The translations under genes and the position numbers were made by a program. DNA of 64,000 bases, taken from positions 11,332,501 to 11,396,500 of the forward strand of contig NC_060107.1 of assembly GCF_021155765.1 (NCBI RefSeq), written 5' to 3'. The notes beneath the pieces were generated by a model that saw only the letters and a list, made by a program, of their open reading frames with translations, ran no database searches and was not told the DNA's origin. Positions 61,201-64,000 of the stretch are shown one piece after another. Each line of letters starts with the position of its first letter. Positions within the stretch are counted from its first letter, which is position 1. The stretch comes from Diprion similis (taxonomy: Eukaryota; Arthropoda; Insecta; Hymenoptera; Diprionidae).

Positions 61201-62249
61201 ATGAACCGGCAAAATTCATTCACGTAGAACGCAATCTGCCAAGTGGGGTGGGATTTTTTATACTTATGTTGCAATTTTAGAGCATCAGAGTCTAAACTCG
61301 GGGCTCGGTAATATCTGAAATGATGGCTGTATTCTGGATACATCTAAATGGATCTGAATTTTCTTTATTCAAGAATCTATAAAGAATTTTTTTCAAACCA
61401 TTTAAAATTATGTGATAACATTCAGTGTTCGGGTGGTGAGCCAAAAATTGATGCTCTTTCATTTTGTTACAGAATAGTTGCGTTATTGAGTCTATATAAC
61501 AATTCAGTATTGAAAATTCAAAATTGAAAAATATCAGAATTCAAACAAAATCTTGGATATCGATGTTCCGTTTCAAATCGCTTCAAGATTACGAAAAATC
61601 TAATAGATTCTTTCAATTTCCTACGGACTAGTTTCTACTAAGTTATTGGAACAGATTTTTATTTGGTAGTATTAATGTAAAAGAATTTACTTGGATTCCG
61701 AATTTTCATCAATAAATACGCTGAAACAAAAGGAATCGTAATATTTCGTCAGACTTGTGATAGAAAGTAGAGTTTTTAGAAATTGGTCCGAATTTAACTT
61801 CTGATTAGACTTATTCAAAAATAGTAAAAAAAGATGTAAACTCTGAGTTTTTCAGATTTTGTTACAGAAAAAGAATTTCCCAAAAAAATCTGTGCCGTCT
61901 CCAGAGATTCATTTGATTTTTACCTTGAACTCTATTACAAATGAGTCGGCAATGTTCGGAAACTTAAGGCCTGAAAATTTTCCATAACGATTTATCAATA
62001 GAAAATAAAATCCCTCAGTATTACGATTTCTTTCGAAAAACTGTCTAAAATTTCTTACAATCTCTCGTGTATTCTCAAAACCGTTCAAGTTTTTTTAAAC
62101 ATTAACGTTGTTCCGAACGGTTCAAAAACGCGAAACACTTCTAACTCTGCAGAGTCTGAAGAAAAAGTAAATTAGAAGTAAAGTTGTTGAGAACCCCTGA
62201 ACCAGCGTTAACCTCAAAGACAAATAAATTTCTACTCTACCTGTTTCAG

Positions 62250-62549
62250 ACAGACCGCATTTCGGAAAGCAGACCAGTTCCAGTTGTAGGTGAGTATCTT
62301 AAACGTGTATATCTATCTATACTCATCCCGAAATACGACTATCAAAACTGTCGGTAAAATCGCTCTGCTAAACCGAATCGCCAGAGGCTTAAACGTGGTA
62401 TGCTGCAGGTGAAAACAGATTATATAGAGAACTTTACGAGTTAGTTCATCCACTCGCCCCAGGATACAGAGGCATCAGTAGCTGGTGTAATCCTTATCGT
62501 GGCATCCGATTGCAGCAAGTTTTCGTTGAAAGTGGCCACCCACCAGTCG
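62250..62549 (+). other. Two candidate exons on the plus strand
   Basis: Exon 62250-62289 (40 nt) has a strong acceptor CTCTACCTGTTTCAG and donor GTGAGT. Exon 62463-62549 (87 nt) has acceptor CACTCGCCCCAG and donor GTGAGC. Spliced together they stay open in one frame (TDRISESRPVPVV, then GYRGISSWCNPYRG and onward). The second is also open unspliced to 62708 in another frame. No family is recognised; they may be noncoding exons. Confidence 0.28.
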
Positions 62550-62833
62550 GTGAGCACCTGTTTCTGTGATCCCAGAGTGCGAGTGGCCAATTTCATGAGA
62601 TATTCTCGTTGTACATACATACGCCTTACAAAGGAATCTTATAGAAGTTTAGAAGCGAGCCGAGAAACTAATCAATCAAGACGTATACTCGGATGCTTTG
62701 GGACATGATAATTACATCCTGGTGTTTGCGGCATCCGGTTTACTCATTCGGAGAATAACCTCAAGCGTTAGTATTATACGAAAAGCTTCTGAAACCACTG
62801 GCGTGTCATGTTGAGTAAATAATCTGTAGTTCG

Positions 62834-62875
62834 GGGTTGAGCTGATGCTGTTGTCAATCCTTACCGACCGTTACC
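62834..62875 (+). repeat. Second copy of the short repeat at 49869-49905
   Basis: GGTTGAGCTGATGCTGTTGT followed by CAATCCTTACCGAC aligns with the earlier copy. The similarity fades beyond about 40 bp. Confidence 0.45.
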
Positions 62876-63721
62876 GATCGAGTAAAACGTACGTCACTTA
62901 TTCTTACTGTTATATTAAACTTTACGCATCACTGAAGTAAAAACAATAAAAATAGTTAACATATAGAGTGTTATCAATGAAAATAGTGTAACGGTTGTTG
63001 TCCGTCAGAAGAAACACTTCGTTAACACAAGAGAAAAAGATAAAATGAAATTTATTGTAAACGACATAGAGTTCAAACATGAGATAAAATTATTTATGCA
63101 TGGAATTGATAGAATTGACCTCAGTCGAATTTTGTTTTATTAATATTTCGAGTGTAATCATTATTGTTATTATTATTTTTCTTTTTTTTTTCTTCTTAAC
63201 GAATAAATCAATAAATGACTCAAAGGAATATATATTTGTAAAGATAAAATTGAAGATATTAATTATTCTCAAGAGCATTCGTTCAGATGTTTAAAACACG
63301 CGTTATTGTATTAAAAGTGTTAATTAGTTTTAATTTTAATACAAAAATTTTCTTGTGATTAGTCTATCCTAAGGTTTTAAGGGAAGTATATTCCCATCCA
63401 AAATTGAGTCTCGACGAGAATATCGAAAACTTCGCGTTGAGTAATTGTGAAAAAAAAAATCAGTCACAACAAAATTGATAAGATAATTTGTTTCGAATGA
63501 TAATTCCAGAAAATTTTCAAGAAATTGTTAAAAAAAAAAAAAAAAAAAAAATTTATGTAACAAATCTTCGGTCATTGTAAAAAATAAGAACATTCAAGGA
63601 CTGTACGTAGAGTAACCACTACGAGAAATTTCTCTCGGTACGGATGGTCACCGGACCACAGAACCTTTGCATCGTCATCTACAACCAAATTTTCATTTTG
63701 AAATAAAAAAAAAATAAAAAA

Positions 63722-63743
63722 AAAGCAAAGCAAAGCAAAGCAA
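63722..63743 (+). repeat. (GCAAA)n minisatellite
   Basis: Four to five GCAAA units after an A-rich run. Confidence 0.85.
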
Positions 63744-63915
63744 ACACGCCTGCACACAAGGCTGAATAAACACTGGACAAGTTGGGCGGAAGAATGACGA
63801 CATAGTCGTCGACGGGACGGAAGAGGAACACAAGGGGTTTTCCACCGAAGGTGGGCATGTCAAAAGTGGACAGTGATGCGATGGAAAAGGTGGTGCAAGA
63901 GGGAATAGCCACCGG

Positions 63916-63999
63916 CTAGTAGTACGTATCCCACGTTTGCTTCAACGCGAGTCGGTCACTCGTGTAATCGCTGTAAGCATCAGCCCCTTCCCGACTTCC
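63916..63999 (-). CDS. Putative C-terminal end of an unidentified gene (partial, continues beyond right edge)
   Basis: On the minus strand the frame is open from the window edge to TAG 63918-63916, with 27 codons ending DAYSDYTSDRLALKQTWDTYY less its first residues. Third codon positions are G/C-rich and overall G+C is well above background, as in the coding exons of the left part. The tail is hydrophilic and Tyr-rich. No family is recognised. After the TAG the same frame stays open for about 78 more codons into the low-complexity run. A chance frame cannot be excluded at this length. Confidence 0.35.
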   Translation of the reverse strand, partial: GSREGADAYSDYTSDRLALKQTWDTYY

Positions 64000-64000
64000 G

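Noticed and set aside
63857..63919. 20-codon plus-strand ORF MSKVDSDAMEKVVQEGIATG
   Set aside because: Too short and antisense to the better-supported minus-strand coding end.

Overview
The window is nuclear DNA of an insect, most likely a holometabolous one. The evidence is AT-rich sequence (roughly two thirds A+T by eye), GT-AG introns of hundreds to thousands of bases, long intergenic stretches full of microsatellites and small non-autonomous elements, and two genes of typical insect families. A hymenopteran, perhaps a sawfly, would fit, but the sequence alone does not prove it. There is nothing bacterial or operon-like here.

Left part (1-13.7 kb) is the gene-bearing part. At 310-365 on the minus strand is the first coding exon of a gene that leaves the window to the left; its 18 complete codons resemble the N-terminus of WBP2-type WW-domain-binding proteins. 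Two copies of a small inverted-repeat element lie just upstream of it. A two-exon, 459-residue Tret1-like sugar transporter lies on the minus strand (3083-6431). A six-exon, 530-residue UDP-glycosyltransferase (UGT) lies on the plus strand (8097-13645). The last two are head to head across 1.7 kb. All splice phases were checked by hand and give uninterrupted proteins. Sugar import and glycoside formation could be linked metabolically, but nothing in the sequence shows co-regulation.

Middle and right (13.7-63.9 kb) is about 50 kb with no recognisable protein family. It may be intergenic, or introns of genes whose coding parts lie outside. It holds a composite promoter-like cluster at 17.76-17.81 kb (NRF-1, X-box and CCAAT motifs) before a 31-codon ORF. 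A convincing core promoter with an ATG-free first exon lies at 28.23-28.46 kb; two downstream exons at 35.05 and 36.16 kb splice to it in frame and define a candidate new gene. A textbook TATA-Inr promoter lies at 31.12 kb. Several further splice-bounded exon candidates are recorded at low confidence. At the extreme right, a minus-strand reading frame ending at 63916 looks like the C-terminus of a gene that lies mostly outside.

Repeats are the most distinctive content. There is a mariner-type MITE with TA duplications inside UGT intron 1. A second MITE family has GTGCGTTCC ends. Two fold-back families are built from long inverted arms (27.5, 33.2 and 49.5 kb; 39.4 and 54.5 kb). A short repeat carrying TATAAAA, GGCGCC and TGACGTCA occurs three times; one copy sits directly upstream of a 152-codon ORF in the same orientation. 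No complete autonomous transposon, tRNA, rRNA or CRISPR array was seen.
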